Assembly: GCA_031556475.1 (NCBI GenBank)
Contig: JAVBSY010000004.1
Location: 1-64,000 of the forward strand
Reading direction: 5' to 3'
Length of the DNA: 64,000 nt
From: Azoarcus sp031556475
GTDB lineage: Bacteria; Pseudomonadota; Gammaproteobacteria; Burkholderiales; Rhodocyclaceae
Under the pieces are notes generated by a model, which saw only the letters and a program-made list of their open reading frames with translations, was not told the origin of the DNA and did no database searches. Within the stretch, counting starts at the first letter, position 1. Every line of letters begins with the position of its first letter. Positions 8,741 through 18,500 of this stretch are shown here, in pieces. Position numbers and translations under genes: made by a program.

Positions 8741-8896
8741 TCAGGCCCCATCCGGACCGCGCAGCCGCAATGCCCCGACGCGGCTGAAGTCGTCGACCGC
8801 CAGCAGGTAGTCCCGTTCGATAAGGGCCGGCAATTGCGGATCGGCCTTGCGGCGCTTGGCATGGTCGCTGGCGATGACGCGCCGGCCCCAGGCATG
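8741..8896 (-). pseudogene. HipA-like kinase, N-terminal fragment
   Basis: Read on the minus strand, this piece encodes WGRRVIASDHAKRR, then LPALIERDYLLAVDD and SRVGALRLR, ending at a stop (8741-8743). The order WGxRV, DYLLxVxD, RxGALR is characteristic of the N-terminal domain of HipA-family toxins at about residues 80-150. Everything before and after is missing. The fragment abuts an integrase tail on the opposite strand at about 8896, so the junction is recombinational. It may or may not derive from the same gene as the C-terminal scrap at 2033. Confidence 0.55.
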
Positions 8897-9067
8897 GTGG
8901 ACGTGAAGACGGCGCAGATTTATGCATGAGCCAACCTGGAGATGAAACGCCGCGCGCTGGAGAAGGTGGCGGGAGAGACACCTTCTCCGGCACTGCCGTC
9001 ATTGGTAGCAGAGCAAGTCGCTGTTGGACCGGCTGCGGTTGCTGTAAGGGCCGTGAGAGCGTACTGA
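8897..9067 (+). pseudogene. Tyrosine recombinase, C-terminal fragment with internal stop
   Basis: The frame encodes VDVKTAQIYA, an in-frame TGA at 8927-8929, then ANLEMKRRALEKVAG and a short tail ending at 9065-9067. SVKTTxIYAHANLEMKRxALE is the familiar end of XerC/XerD-like integrases encoded by mobile elements, including the catalytic tyrosine. The N-terminal domain and the R/H catalytic residues are absent, so this is a dead remnant marking an old insertion boundary. Confidence 0.65.
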
Positions 9068-9069
9068 CG

Positions 9070-9088
9070 GCCCCGGATTCGCCGGGGC
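9070..9088. terminator. GC-rich hairpin, possible terminator
   Basis: GCCCCGG and CCGGGGC form a perfect 7-bp stem with a 5-nt loop. It lies just after the integrase remnant and just before the 3' end of the complete integrase on the other strand. There is no U-tract on either strand, so intrinsic termination is uncertain; it could be part of a recombination site. Confidence 0.35.
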
Positions 9089-9098
9089 TGTCGAGATG

Positions 9099-10286
9099 TT
9101 ATGCGGAACCCGCGCCATCGGGATCTTCAGGTGGTGGCGAGCCACGGGCCTTGCTGCGCATGACAGCGGACTGGCCTAAATAAGCCCCCGACGCACGCAG
9201 GCGATGGTGCCCGGCCAGACGCGCCGTCGACAGCCGTGCAGCCGCATCCAGTTCCGGCGTGACCTCACCCCCTCGCACGGGCGGCGCAACCCCACCGGTC
9301 CGCTCCATGTAGTGATCGATCAAAGCCTCGTGGCGCAGACCGTGTGCCGTCACTCCCAGGCCTTTGCTCGTGATGCCGAAGCGCGCCAGCACATAGTCGA
9401 AGCGCCGCAGATTTTCCTTGAGGCGGCGGTGCGGATCGCCCAGGTGGGCGTCCGGTCCCTGTGCCACTGCACAGGCGAACTGCATCGCCTCGATGCGCTG
9501 CGGCGAATCCAGCGGCACGAAGCGCGGCCTGCCGCCCTTGGCGCCGGCCTTGATCCAGACGTACTCGTCGGCTTGCCGCAGTTCGTCTGGCAGGTGCGTG
9601 GCTTCGAAAGCGACGACGCAGCAGTGGGGACGGAACATCACCGCTTCCTTGCGCCGCAGCCCCATCGCCCGGATCAGCCGCAGTGATGCACCCACGTAGC
9701 GGTCATATGCGCAGACCCGCTCGATCAAGGCGTCGATGTCGACGCCAGCGGCTGTCCAACTCTTGTCACGCTGTGCGTACTCATGACGCTGATACTCGGC
9801 GGGTGACAACCCATAGTGATCTGGCTTGCGGATGAAGCCCGGCTTGCCCAGCCACAGTGCGAGCCCGCGCAGGAAGCTCAGGTAGGTCTGAATCGTCCCA
9901 GGCGCCAGCCGTTCCTTTTGCCACACCGCGACCATCGCCCGGACATGCCGATCACCCAGGTTGCGCGGGTCCGGCAGCGTCTTGAAGCCGGCCTTGAGAC
10001 GCAGGTCACGAAAGAAGCGCCGCAGGAAGTGGGCGCGCTCGTGCCGCGTCTTGTGGGAGACGGTTTTCTCCAGCGCCGTGTGCTGGGCGTTGAACAGGCT
10101 GATCAGCAGATCTAGCACGCGCATGGGGTCGGCATGGCCGGGCCGAAGGCGCTCGAGAGCCTCGGCGGGCGACAGGGTTGCACGGTCCTGCTGTCGACGG
10201 GGTTGATGGTGGGCATCGCGCCGTGCGCCGAAGGAACCCTGGACGCGGCGGGGGGCGTGGTGTGTGTTGGAACTGGACATGACCAT
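9099..10286 (-). CDS. Site-specific tyrosine recombinase (integrase)
   Basis: A complete 395-residue integrase. A SAM-like DNA-binding domain covers about residues 60-180. The catalytic domain shows arginine in GLRRKEAV, a lysine-containing beta strand (KAGAKGGRPRFVPL), HGLRHE, LAGHH and a tyrosine in SGAYLG, in the order expected for R-K-HxxR-H-Y. A GGAG site five bases upstream supports the start at 10286. It faces left, away from the cargo, and is the only intact recombinase of the island. The bases that act as its attachment site are not identified. Confidence 0.85.
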   Translation of the reverse strand: MVMSSSNTHHAPRRVQGSFGARRDAHHQPRRQQDRATLSPAEALERLRPGHADPMRVLDLLISLFNAQHTALEKTVSHKTRHERAHFLRRFFRDLRLKAGFKTLPDPRNLGDRHVRAMVAVWQKERLAPGTIQTYLSFLRGLALWLGKPGFIRKPDHYGLSPAEYQRHEYAQRDKSWTAAGVDIDALIERVCAYDRYVGASLRLIRAMGLRRKEAVMFRPHCCVVAFEATHLPDELRQADEYVWIKAGAKGGRPRFVPLDSPQRIEAMQFACAVAQGPDAHLGDPHRRLKENLRRFDYVLARFGITSKGLGVTAHGLRHEALIDHYMERTGGVAPPVRGGEVTPELDAAARLSTARLAGHHRLRASGAYLGQSAVMRSKARGSPPPEDPDGAGSA

Positions 10287-11528
10287 TCTCCGGTGAAGGA
10301 GCCGTGTGCCGTCCCGGCGGCGCGCAGCACAGATGGGGTGGAATCCGTTGGCTCATCGCCGACGTGGATTCCGTTGCGCCGGCGATGCGTGGTCGAGTGC
10401 TTCGGCAAGACGCGCGACCACAAGCGCGCCTCGCCTACCCAGGGGTTTGCCGGCGTTGCGTGGGATGCACGTCTGCCGGCTCGGTCCGTCTTAAAAATGA
10501 ATGTATTGATCCGTCCCGCTCTCGCATTTCGGCGTTCGTCGGGCGTTGGGACGCCACCCAGCCTCAAGGGACAGGGGCAGCATCGGCGCGAAGGTCGAGC
10601 CTTGCGCGCTTCTGGGGGATCAGTCCTCGATACGTAGCGTCATCCCCCTGCATGGGGCCGCCCCTTGACCGAAAAGTCCAGGGCAGTGCCAGGTCGCAAG
10701 CAATGGGTACACGGGGAGTCCAACGGGGGACCAGCACAGCCGTGTGTTGCGCGAGGTGCGCGTGCTCGCAAGGATGACGGGAACAGTGGCGCGGCATCGG
10801 GTGCCGGCCGCTTGAACAGCTCGAATACAGGGCGCGTTCTCGGGGAACGTCTGGCAGGAGACTGCCAGCAAGGCCATGCGTTGCTCTACGGGTTGAACTG
10901 CTTCGGGCACGGACTCAAGGAACCATGCCGAACCCGACTCACAGGTCGGGACTTGAAAATGCGGGTAACGACCGCTACGCCTTTTGCTCCGCGATGGAGC
11001 AGGCCAGGAGGCCTCGGGAGACTGTAGTTCACACCCACGGCGCGATGCCGTCAATGGCAAAGCGGCTGATGCCATCGCATTGATGCCGAAAAGGCGGAGT
11101 TTGCGGATGGCGTTCGAAATCGCAACGCGGGTGACGAAAATCTCTCGAACGCACATGCCATCGAGGCGGCATGCGGGCTTGACAGCAATTTTCTTGGCCT
11201 CAGGTTTCCACCGTCAGGGTTTCGAGGCCCCTGGGCATGGCGCAGCCGCCTCGCCTCCGAATATGAGGTCTTGACCCGGGCAGATCCAGTGAGAGCGTAG
11301 TGCAACACGGAAACGCGTGGCGCCATGGGACTCGGCGTACTCGACCTGTACTGCGATTCAGCCCGCCTCGGGAGCGACCACAGTGTGAGCAGATCGCGAG
11401 AACGAGGCTTTCCCGCGCGATTTCCGTGCGGAACTGGCCAAGGCAACTGTATGCATATGTGCTGCAGCTCCTCGTGCCGCTGGCACCATCGCCGGGGGAC
11501 TCCAGCTTATTCGAACAGGAGGGTTTTT
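10287..11528. other. 1.2-kb hairpin-rich stretch with no convincing gene
   Basis: No frame here has a recognisable domain and a good start together; the longest (10620-11156, minus) is low-complexity and Arg/Ser/Cys-rich in a way typical of antisense frames. The plus strand has a run of short tight inverted repeats. They include 10851-10868 (7-bp stem, GAGA loop), CCCGAC/GTCGGG near 10932-10950, GCTCC/GGAGC near 10985-11000, and AGGCC/GGCCT near 11002-11016. This could be a structured RNA, a recombination or replication site, or a decayed gene. A TTGACA-like hexamer occurs at 11179. Confidence 0.4.
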
Positions 11529-12014
11529 ATGAAAGACAGTCACTATCTGATCCATCACGGCTGGGTGGATGATGCCACGCACGACACGGCAGGCGGCCAT
11601 CGGCTGCGCATCAGGCTGGCCGATGCACGCTTGATCGAAGTTGGGGTGGCGTCACCCATCGCCGCTCTGAAGCTCGCCGACGAAGTGGGCTTGGTGGTAG
11701 CGAAAGACAATCCCGGGCATGCGCTGGTCCTGGTGGACTACACCACGTGCGAGGGACACAACTTCTTGAGCCCGCCAGATCATTTCTGGCCGAATGCGGT
11801 CGACGCCGGGATCATCGTGCTGACGACGGCCCTGTTCGCCTGGACCCTGCATGACATAGCGCTGGTCGCCGTGCTGGCATTCATCAGCCTCTATTGGCTT
11901 CTCACGCGCTGGCTGCCCGAGCGCAGGCAACGTCGCCGCGCAACGCACCTCGACTTGCTGCTTGACAGTGCCTATGCGAACTGGCGCGTGCAGCGCCGTG
12001 AACTGCAGGGGTGA
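11529..12014 (+). CDS. Membrane protein of unknown function
   Basis: A 161-residue protein; the start is set by AGGAGGG seven bases upstream, although the open frame extends back to 11325. The first 85 residues are soluble and acidic-neutral. Two close hydrophobic segments follow at about residues 88-125 (GIIVLTTALFAW and VAVLAFISLYWLL), then a very basic RWLPERRQRRR stretch, placing the C-terminus in the cytoplasm by the positive-inside rule. I do not recognise the family. It begins a run of three small same-strand genes between the integrase and Fic. Confidence 0.6.
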   Translation: MKDSHYLIHHGWVDDATHDTAGGHRLRIRLADARLIEVGVASPIAALKLADEVGLVVAKDNPGHALVLVDYTTCEGHNFLSPPDHFWPNAVDAGIIVLTTALFAWTLHDIALVAVLAFISLYWLLTRWLPERRQRRRATHLDLLLDSAYANWRVQRRELQG

Positions 12015-12020
12015 ATCGAC

Positions 12021-12242
12021 ATGCTCAGGACAACTGAAGGTGCATTGCGCTTCACGGCACAGGAAATTGAGGAGTTCCGCTCGCTCGGCATCGATGTGAC
12101 CCAGGTGCGGACTGAGGATGGATTTGCCCGCGCCCTCGGCGAGTGGCTCGAGATCCTGGCCGACGAGCGACCGGACCTGTTCGACAAGATTACCCAGGCC
12201 ATGGTGGCGGATGACAGGGGGGCCGATGTCTCATCGTCATAG
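12021..12242 (+). CDS. Small acidic protein of unknown function
   Basis: A 73-residue acidic protein starting 7 bp after the stop of the membrane protein gene. It looks mostly helical, with AQEIEEFRSLGIDV near the N-terminus and EWLEILADERPDLFDKI in the middle. I find no known domain. Its close spacing suggests co-translation with its neighbours. A small partner protein or antitoxin-like role is possible, but nothing in the sequence proves it. Confidence 0.5.
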   Translation: MLRTTEGALRFTAQEIEEFRSLGIDVTQVRTEDGFARALGEWLEILADERPDLFDKITQAMVADDRGADVSSS

Positions 12243-12325
12243 CGATGGGCGACCGAGGCACGGGCTTGACTGGCAGGTCTCTTGTCCGACTCTGTCAGTA
12301 CATCCCGTGCCCTGGAGCCTTGCCA

Positions 12326-12826
12326 ATGCCGAAGCTGCATGTCGTCCGCGGACGCCTCGTCGACCTGCGCCGTCACGTCAACGTCCATCTTGATCGCCGG
12401 AGTTCCTTCGCCCCGAGCGAGCGCTACGAACTGTGGATTCGTCCTGAGGATGGAAAAGAGCGGCAGTTCATCATCCATACACGCACCATGCCGGTACGGC
12501 GCAGGCACCAAGTCAGCCTGATCGTCACCGAAGATGAGTCGCCGCAAGTCTGGGGATTGGTCAACCGGTCCGCCCACGGTGGCACCAACTACCTGCGCAC
12601 CGATCCTCCGCCACTGCTCAGGCTGAAGGACGCCTTGGTCGTATCAGCGATAGGAGGGATGCTGATCTGGCGCTGGGGCTCCGTTGGAGCCGCGCTGTCC
12701 ATCCCAGCAGCCCTGACCTATCTGTTGATGGCCGGACTCTGGCGTGCGCTAGTCCGGGCGCGTCGGGCTGCCACGGTAGACGCTCAGATGGCGAAGGAAA
12801 AGCTGCAATCGGGGGTGGGAGAATGA
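12326..12826 (+). CDS. Membrane protein of unknown function
   Basis: I start this 166-residue protein at ATG 12326, which has TGGAG upstream; an earlier ATG at 12245 has no ribosome-binding site. The N-terminal 90 residues are polar and basic (RGRLVDLRRHVNVHLDRR). Two hydrophobic segments follow at about residues 103-137 (ALVVSAIGGMLIW and AALTYLLMAGLW) and then a basic tail. The layout, a soluble N-terminus with a C-terminal hairpin in the membrane, mirrors the gene at 11529. The two may form a membrane complex. The family is not recognised. Confidence 0.55.
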   Translation: MPKLHVVRGRLVDLRRHVNVHLDRRSSFAPSERYELWIRPEDGKERQFIIHTRTMPVRRRHQVSLIVTEDESPQVWGLVNRSAHGGTNYLRTDPPPLLRLKDALVVSAIGGMLIWRWGSVGAALSIPAALTYLLMAGLWRALVRARRAATVDAQMAKEKLQSGVGE

Positions 12827-13085
12827 TGAAGCCGATGCGCTGACAGTTGCCGATCAGCCAGGGACTGACAGGAAGTCCGATGGTGGGCACGCCATCGGCT
12901 TGGCGCACTCGCCCGCATGACCTGACGCCTCGACTTCTTCGGCATGCAATCGTCGATGCTGCTGCACCACTGCGATCCGCCGGCGATCTCTGGCAATTGA
13001 GGGTCATGGGCGCGGAGCCACCTCGTGCCGCGCCCCATTTCACCGCAAAAATCGCGGCGATTGGCTTGCTGATGCGGCGAATCAG

Positions 13086-14228
13086 ATGTCTAATCTCCGC
13101 ATGGATAGCGGAGAAAACCTCTACATCTGGCAGTCTGACGATTGGCCGCAGTGGCGTTATGACCTGCCAGCGCTGGCCCAGGCCCTGGCTGAGGTCAGTC
13201 GCGCCCAAGGCATGCTGCTGGGTCGTCTGGCCGACGTCGGACTAACGCTGCGTGACCAAGCCAGCCTCGCTACGCTGACCGACGACGTGCTCAAGACCAG
13301 TGAAATCGAGGGTGAGGTGCTGAATGTGGCCTCGGTTCGCTCATCGATTGCTCGCCGCCTGGGCATGGACATCGGCGCACTCGCGCCGGTGGACCGGCAT
13401 GTCGAAGGTGTGGTCGAGATGGTGCTCGATGCCACCTCACGCAGCCGCGCCATTTTGACCATTGATCGGCTGTTCGGCTGGCACGCTGCACTGTTCCCGA
13501 CAGGCTATTCCGGCTTATCCAGGATCACCGTGGGCCAGTGGCGCGACGATGCGACCGGCCCGATGCAAGTCGTTTCTGGCCCAGTGAACCGTCGCAAAGT
13601 GCACTTCCAGGCACCACCTGCAAACACACTGCCCGCCGAGATGGCGCGCTTCCTGGCATGGGCCAATCGAGACACAGGCGAGCCTGCACTCATCAAGGCT
13701 GGTCTGGCACACCTGTGGTTCGTGACCCTGCACCCGTTCGACGACGGCAACGGCCGCATCGCGCGTGCTGTGGGCGATCTGTTCCTTGCTCGCGCCGATG
13801 GTGCCGAGCAACGCTTCTACAGCCTGTCGGCGCAGATCCAACGCGAGCGCAAGAACTACTACGACATTCTCGAATGCACGCAAAAAGGTTCTTTGGATGT
13901 CACGGATTGGCTGACCTGGTTCCTCGGTACGTTGGCCCGGGCCGTCGCCAGTTCGCAGGCCACGCTCGACGGCGTACTGGCCAAGGCGCGGTTCTGGCAG
14001 CGCTGGGCCGGTACGCCGATGAATGAGCGCCAGGTGAAACTGCTCAATCGCCTGCTCGATGGATTCGACGGCAAGCTCACCAGCAGCAAGTGGGCGGCCA
14101 TCGGCAAGTGCTCGCCGGATACCGCGCTGCGCGACATCAACCAGTTACTGGCGTTGGGGGTGTTGCAGAAGTCGCCTGGGGGGGGACGCAGTACGGGCTA
14201 TGAACTAGAACTAGAAGAAAAGCCGTGA
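13086..14228 (+). CDS. Fic-family AMPylator with built-in N-terminal inhibitory helix
   Basis: A 380-residue Fic protein. An N-terminal DUF4172-type region precedes the Fic core, whose motif HPFDDGNGRIAR begins at residue 216. Histidine, phenylalanine and the DGNGR anion-binding loop are all intact, so AMP transfer to a protein hydroxyl is expected. The sequence T71-S-E-I-E75-G76 matches the (S/T)xxxE(G/N) inhibitory motif, making it a class II, self-inhibited Fic. The C-terminal 90 residues look like a winged helix (TSSKWAAIGKCSPDTALRDINQLL), suggesting DNA binding. Islands commonly carry such genes; the target is unknown. Confidence 0.9.
   Translation: MSNLRMDSGENLYIWQSDDWPQWRYDLPALAQALAEVSRAQGMLLGRLADVGLTLRDQASLATLTDDVLKTSEIEGEVLNVASVRSSIARRLGMDIGALAPVDRHVEGVVEMVLDATSRSRAILTIDRLFGWHAALFPTGYSGLSRITVGQWRDDATGPMQVVSGPVNRRKVHFQAPPANTLPAEMARFLAWANRDTGEPALIKAGLAHLWFVTLHPFDDGNGRIARAVGDLFLARADGAEQRFYSLSAQIQRERKNYYDILECTQKGSLDVTDWLTWFLGTLARAVASSQATLDGVLAKARFWQRWAGTPMNERQVKLLNRLLDGFDGKLTSSKWAAIGKCSPDTALRDINQLLALGVLQKSPGGGRSTGYELELEEKP
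13094..13114. promoter_or_regulatory. Perfect 7-bp inverted repeat over the fic start
   Basis: TCTCCGC and GCGGAGA flank a 7-base centre. The repeat overlaps the first codons of fic and contains the alternative ATG at 13101 in its loop. It could be an operator for the Fic protein's own winged helix or an mRNA hairpin that lowers translation. Only the repeat itself is seen; the role is inferred. Confidence 0.35.
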
Positions 14229-14568
14229 ACTCTCCACTCTGGCTGGCGGAAAACACCACCAGCAGATCGGAGCGGGAAAGGGGTTTTCATGCCATAGCAA
14301 CTCCGGCACGTTATCTGTCAGGACAGCAACAGCAGACACAACTCTTTCCGGAAGGTGCTGTGCTTGTCCTTCGCCTTGGCTATTTCCTTTTCGATATCGG
14401 CCAACCGCTGGTGCGCCTCACCACAAGATGCCACTCGACAAGAGTTTTTCCCGGTGAATCTGGCATGCTTATGCCTGTCCGCTCTATAGAATGCTGGGAA
14501 ATTTCAATGCAATAACATCGGTTCCCGCAATGGGTACCCAATAGAAATAGGACATCCAGGGAGAAGGG
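14229..14568. other. Intergenic region before the defence operon
   Basis: No complete gene is visible. On the minus strand a short frame (about 14330-14440) reads EAHQRLADIEKEIAKAKDK and looks like the helical C-terminal end of a lost protein. A TATAGAAT -10-like element lies at about 14484, and GGGAGAAGG just before 14569 is a good ribosome-binding site for the first defence gene. The operon promoter is therefore probably here. Confidence 0.4.
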
Positions 14569-15543
14569 ATGTACTGTCACACAGGCTATCAGCAGTCACT
14601 GCCACTGACATGGTTGCAGGCCCCGTCTGAGCAGGATCGGATGGCGCTGCTGGAGTTCCTGCGAGGCGTTCTGTACGGTCTTTCAGCTTCCACCAAGGAG
14701 CATGGTACAGAGGTTCATGCCTCACGGGTCCGACATGCATTCGACAGACTCGGGGCACCTGCTTTGTACCGAGTGGGGTTGAAGTTGCTCAGTCTGTTGC
14801 GCGAGGCTGAAGCTCTATCAGGCGGCTATTGGGTGTCTGCCCCGTTCCGAGTGATTGAGATCGAAGGCCACGCGGTGTTCATCGGTGCGCTTCCCTCGGC
14901 ATTTGGCTTCCTGGGCGATGTCACGAATGATGGCCTTTGTCGGTTACTCACCCCGGAGGTCGCCGCACGGTTTCCGCGTCAGGATATGGAAGCATGGATG
15001 GGTGTTCCGCCAGTCCCTGTCGGCTCACATGTCACCGCCTTTTTTCAACATCATCAACGTCAAGCGAGCCCTACGATTAGCCAAGCCGAGATCGAGTACC
15101 TGAGTTTTACGGGAGGTGCCGCTGTGCGTTCCGCGACGAGGCGGCGATTCCTCTGGGACTCTCATCCGGTGTCGCTTGCTGGCGAACCAATTGCGCTATG
15201 CAGGCAGAAACATTTCGGCATTTACCGCTACTTTTCCGCTGAACTCCGTTCAGGTCGGGTGATTTCCGAAGCCGCTATTGAGCAATCGATTCCACGGCTG
15301 CTGTTTGCGTTGGCCCATGATGCGGGCATGCCTGTGGTGATCGATATCCGCCATGGATCCGAAAGCGTCGAGGTGAGCATCGCGGAACATCTGCCGATCG
15401 AAGAATACCGCCTCGCGCTACTGCTCTCTCGACGCATCGTCCGTCAAAGCAGTCGCCGGACCTTTCACCTTGCGCCACAACTCGCGCCTGCGCTCATCGG
15501 GCGCCTGATGGAACTGGGATGTATCTTGGAAACTGACAAATGA
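14569..15543 (+). CDS. Defence-operon protein of unknown fold, candidate DruD-like component
   Basis: A 324-residue soluble protein that opens the operon; its last four bases (ATGA) are the start of the helicase gene, so the two are translationally coupled. It has no signal peptide, membrane segment or recognisable catalytic motif. The last 100 residues contain RLLFALAHDAGMPVVIDIRHG and two helices ending in LIGRLMELGCILE, which may be a winged helix. In Druantia type I the helicase DruE is preceded by DruD, an uncharacterised protein, so position suggests this role. I cannot confirm homology. Confidence 0.5.
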   Translation: MYCHTGYQQSLPLTWLQAPSEQDRMALLEFLRGVLYGLSASTKEHGTEVHASRVRHAFDRLGAPALYRVGLKLLSLLREAEALSGGYWVSAPFRVIEIEGHAVFIGALPSAFGFLGDVTNDGLCRLLTPEVAARFPRQDMEAWMGVPPVPVGSHVTAFFQHHQRQASPTISQAEIEYLSFTGGAAVRSATRRRFLWDSHPVSLAGEPIALCRQKHFGIYRYFSAELRSGRVISEAAIEQSIPRLLFALAHDAGMPVVIDIRHGSESVEVSIAEHLPIEEYRLALLLSRRIVRQSSRRTFHLAPQLAPALIGRLMELGCILETDK

Positions 15544-18500
15544 TCCACCAAAGCTACTCGGTGCAGTCTGTTCACGAGGCACTGCTAGACACCTTCCATC
15601 AATACCTCAGAGCCCAGTACCACATCTGGGACGAGTGGCTGATCAGCGAACGCGACCACATCCTGAAAGAAGTCGGCAACACGTATCAGGAGCCGCGGCT
15701 CGAAGCAACACCGCAATACGCCCAGGGTCTGGACTACTCGAAGCTAGATATTCCCGGCGAAGCCCAAGCGATCTTGGAGTACGCGGCGAAGGACTCGCGT
15801 ACGGGGATTCCCAAAAGGGCATACGCCCACCAGTGCAAAGCGGTTGAGCATTTCCTGCGCGGGAAAGACTTGATCGTTGCCACGGGTACTGGCTCGGGCA
15901 AGACCGAGAGTTTTTTGATGCCGATTCTGTCCCGCTTGGCGATCGAGTCCGCCCAACGGCCAGCAAGTTGGAAGATGCCAGGGATACGTGCCCTACTGTT
16001 GTACCCCATGAATGCCTTGGTTAATGACCAGTTGGGGCGCCTGCGGCGGCTGTTTGGCAGCAATGTGGTCAAGCAAGCGCTACGGGGCGACAACGAGCGC
16101 CATGCGCGTTTCGGCATGTACACAAGCCGCTCGCCCTATCCAGGCAGTCGTAGCACGAAGAAAGACAAGGAGCGCGTGGAAGCAGAACTGACCCAACTCT
16201 ACTTCGATGGTATGGCGGAAGAATATCGTGAGCGCCTACAAGTGGAAGGGAAGTGGCCTGCCAAAGACCTGGAGCGCTTCCTTACGAATCAGTTGAGAAC
16301 CGATGCATCAGACGTCGAACTGATCACACGCCATGAGATGCAGGAAACCGCACCGGATCTGCTGGTCACCAACTACTCGATGCTCGAATACATGATGCTT
16401 CGCCCGATCGAAGCACCCATTTTCGAGAAAACAGCCCAGTGGCTGATGGCGGATCCGACCAATGTCTTGACCGTCGTTCTTGACGAGGCGCACATGTATC
16501 GAGGCTCCGGCGGTGCGGAGGTGGCTTATTTGCTGCGCCGCCTTCAGTCACGCCTGGGTATCTCCCGCGAGCGCATTCGCTTCATTCTCACCAGCGCGAG
16601 CCTAGGTGCCTCGGAGCAGGCAAAAGCGGAGGTTAAGGAGTTTGCCGCAAAGCTGACTGGGGGAACTTCGGTCCAGTTTGAGTTGATTACTGGGGAACGC
16701 GATCCTCGGCCCGCAGGCGCCAAGGCGGATGCGAAGACTCAAAGAGCCCTCGCGCAATTCGATTACGCGCCATTGGTGGATCTGACGGGCGATGTCACCA
16801 AGGCGAAGACCGCGCTCACGACGCTTGCGCAGACCTTGCAGGTCCGACTGGATGCTCCTCGCCCTCAGCGCGAGGATTTGCAGCAATTCGTATTCGATCT
16901 TCTTGAGAAACTTCCCGTCGCCTCTCTAGTTGCACAACGACTTACTGAATCGCCCGCCACGCTGAAGGCTTGCGGCGAGTTGGCGTTCCTCAACACAGAA
17001 GGCCGAGAAACAGCCTTGGAGGCTCTTCTGGCCCTTATGGCTTTCGCGAAAGATCAACAAAAAGGCCGCCCCTTCTGTCCGATTCGTTCGCACCTGTTCT
17101 TTCGCGGCCTGCCCGGACTGTATGTCTGCACCAATATCGAGTGCGGAACCCATGACCCGGCAAAGCCCAAACTACTCGGGCGGATGCATCCCACGGAGCG
17201 CTTGCAATGCGACTGTGGTGCGCGGGTCTATGAACTACTGACGCATCGGTCGTGCGGTGCCGCTTATTTGCGTGCTTACATGCGGCCAGGGGACGAGTTT
17301 CTTTGGCACCAACCTTCTAATGGTGCCTGGACGGATACCCAATTGCTAGAGGCGCAGTTCTATGTGCTTCCGGAATCCGAGATCGAATCGACATCGGGCT
17401 GCGTGGTTTGGTTGCATACGCGAACAGGTCGGTTGGTGGCACAGAAACCGGCAGGCGCTGAAAGAGGCGATTACCTCGCCCTCTTGCGTCCGGATACACC
17501 CACACGGGAACGTGGCAGAACCGTCATGAGTCTGGGAGGCGACTGTCCGGCCTGTGGCCAACGGACCAGACCGGAAGCACCGCTGGCCATGGACTTGGCG
17601 ACCAAGGGCGAAGCACCATTCGCTCACCTCATCAGGGCGCAGATCGCCAACCAGCCTGTCACCAAGATGCCTACCGCACAGGCACCCAATGGAGGACGCA
17701 AAACCATCGTGTTCTCGGACGGTCGTCAGAAGGCAGCGCGCTTGGCGCGGGATATTCCCAGAGAGATCGAACTCGATGTATTTCGGCAGACCTTGTTCAT
17801 GGCGGCCCAGGCGCTCCAGGACATTGGCAAAGAGCCGCGCTTGAACGAACACCTGTATGTGGCGTTCTTGAAATGTCTGGACGAGCACCATCTGCGCTTT
17901 TTCGATGGAGACGACCGCCACCGTGTCGAAGAGCATCTACGGGACTTTCAGAATTTCCACACCAGCGACTTAGCGTCTGCACTGGATGATCCGCAAAGCC
18001 CACCACCGAGTTTCTGGGCCATCCTCCTCAAACAGTTGGGTACGCCTTTCTATTCGATCAGTGCGCTGAGCTTGGGTTATGCCGCTCCCAGCAAAAACGC
18101 TCGTGCCAGGCTTCATGCAGAGTTCAAGGCCTTGCCACCCGAGGCCGTCGATGCAATGGCCGTGGCTTGGATTCAGCGGCTCTTGGCACGCTTCGCCTTT
18201 GGTAGAGACCTTGCTGAAGGGGTGCGGGCACAGGCTTCGCGCTATCCCCTGAGGCCAATGGCGGCCAAGGATGGGTTTTCCAAGGAGCAACGGACCTTCC
18301 TCGCCACCCAAGGCGTCAATGTCGATGCCTTGACCGAATGCCTGGCACACAATCTCTGCGAGGTGAAGCCAGATGGTTCGGTGTATTTGCGACCATCGCA
18401 TGTGATTCTGCGTGCCGCTTTGAACGCACGCTGGGTTCAATGCGAGCATTGCAAGACCATTTCTGCGCTGCCGATCCTCGGTCATTGCCCGAACTGCACA

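Noticed and set aside
10300..10340. GAGCCGTGTGCCG looked like the domain V/VI region of a group II intron
   Set aside because: The complementary half and the conserved ACGGTTC end are missing, and there is no reverse transcriptase nearby.
10620..11156. 178-codon minus-strand open frame in the integrase-adjacent region
   Set aside because: No ribosome-binding site or domain, and a composition typical of a frame antisense to structured GC-rich DNA.
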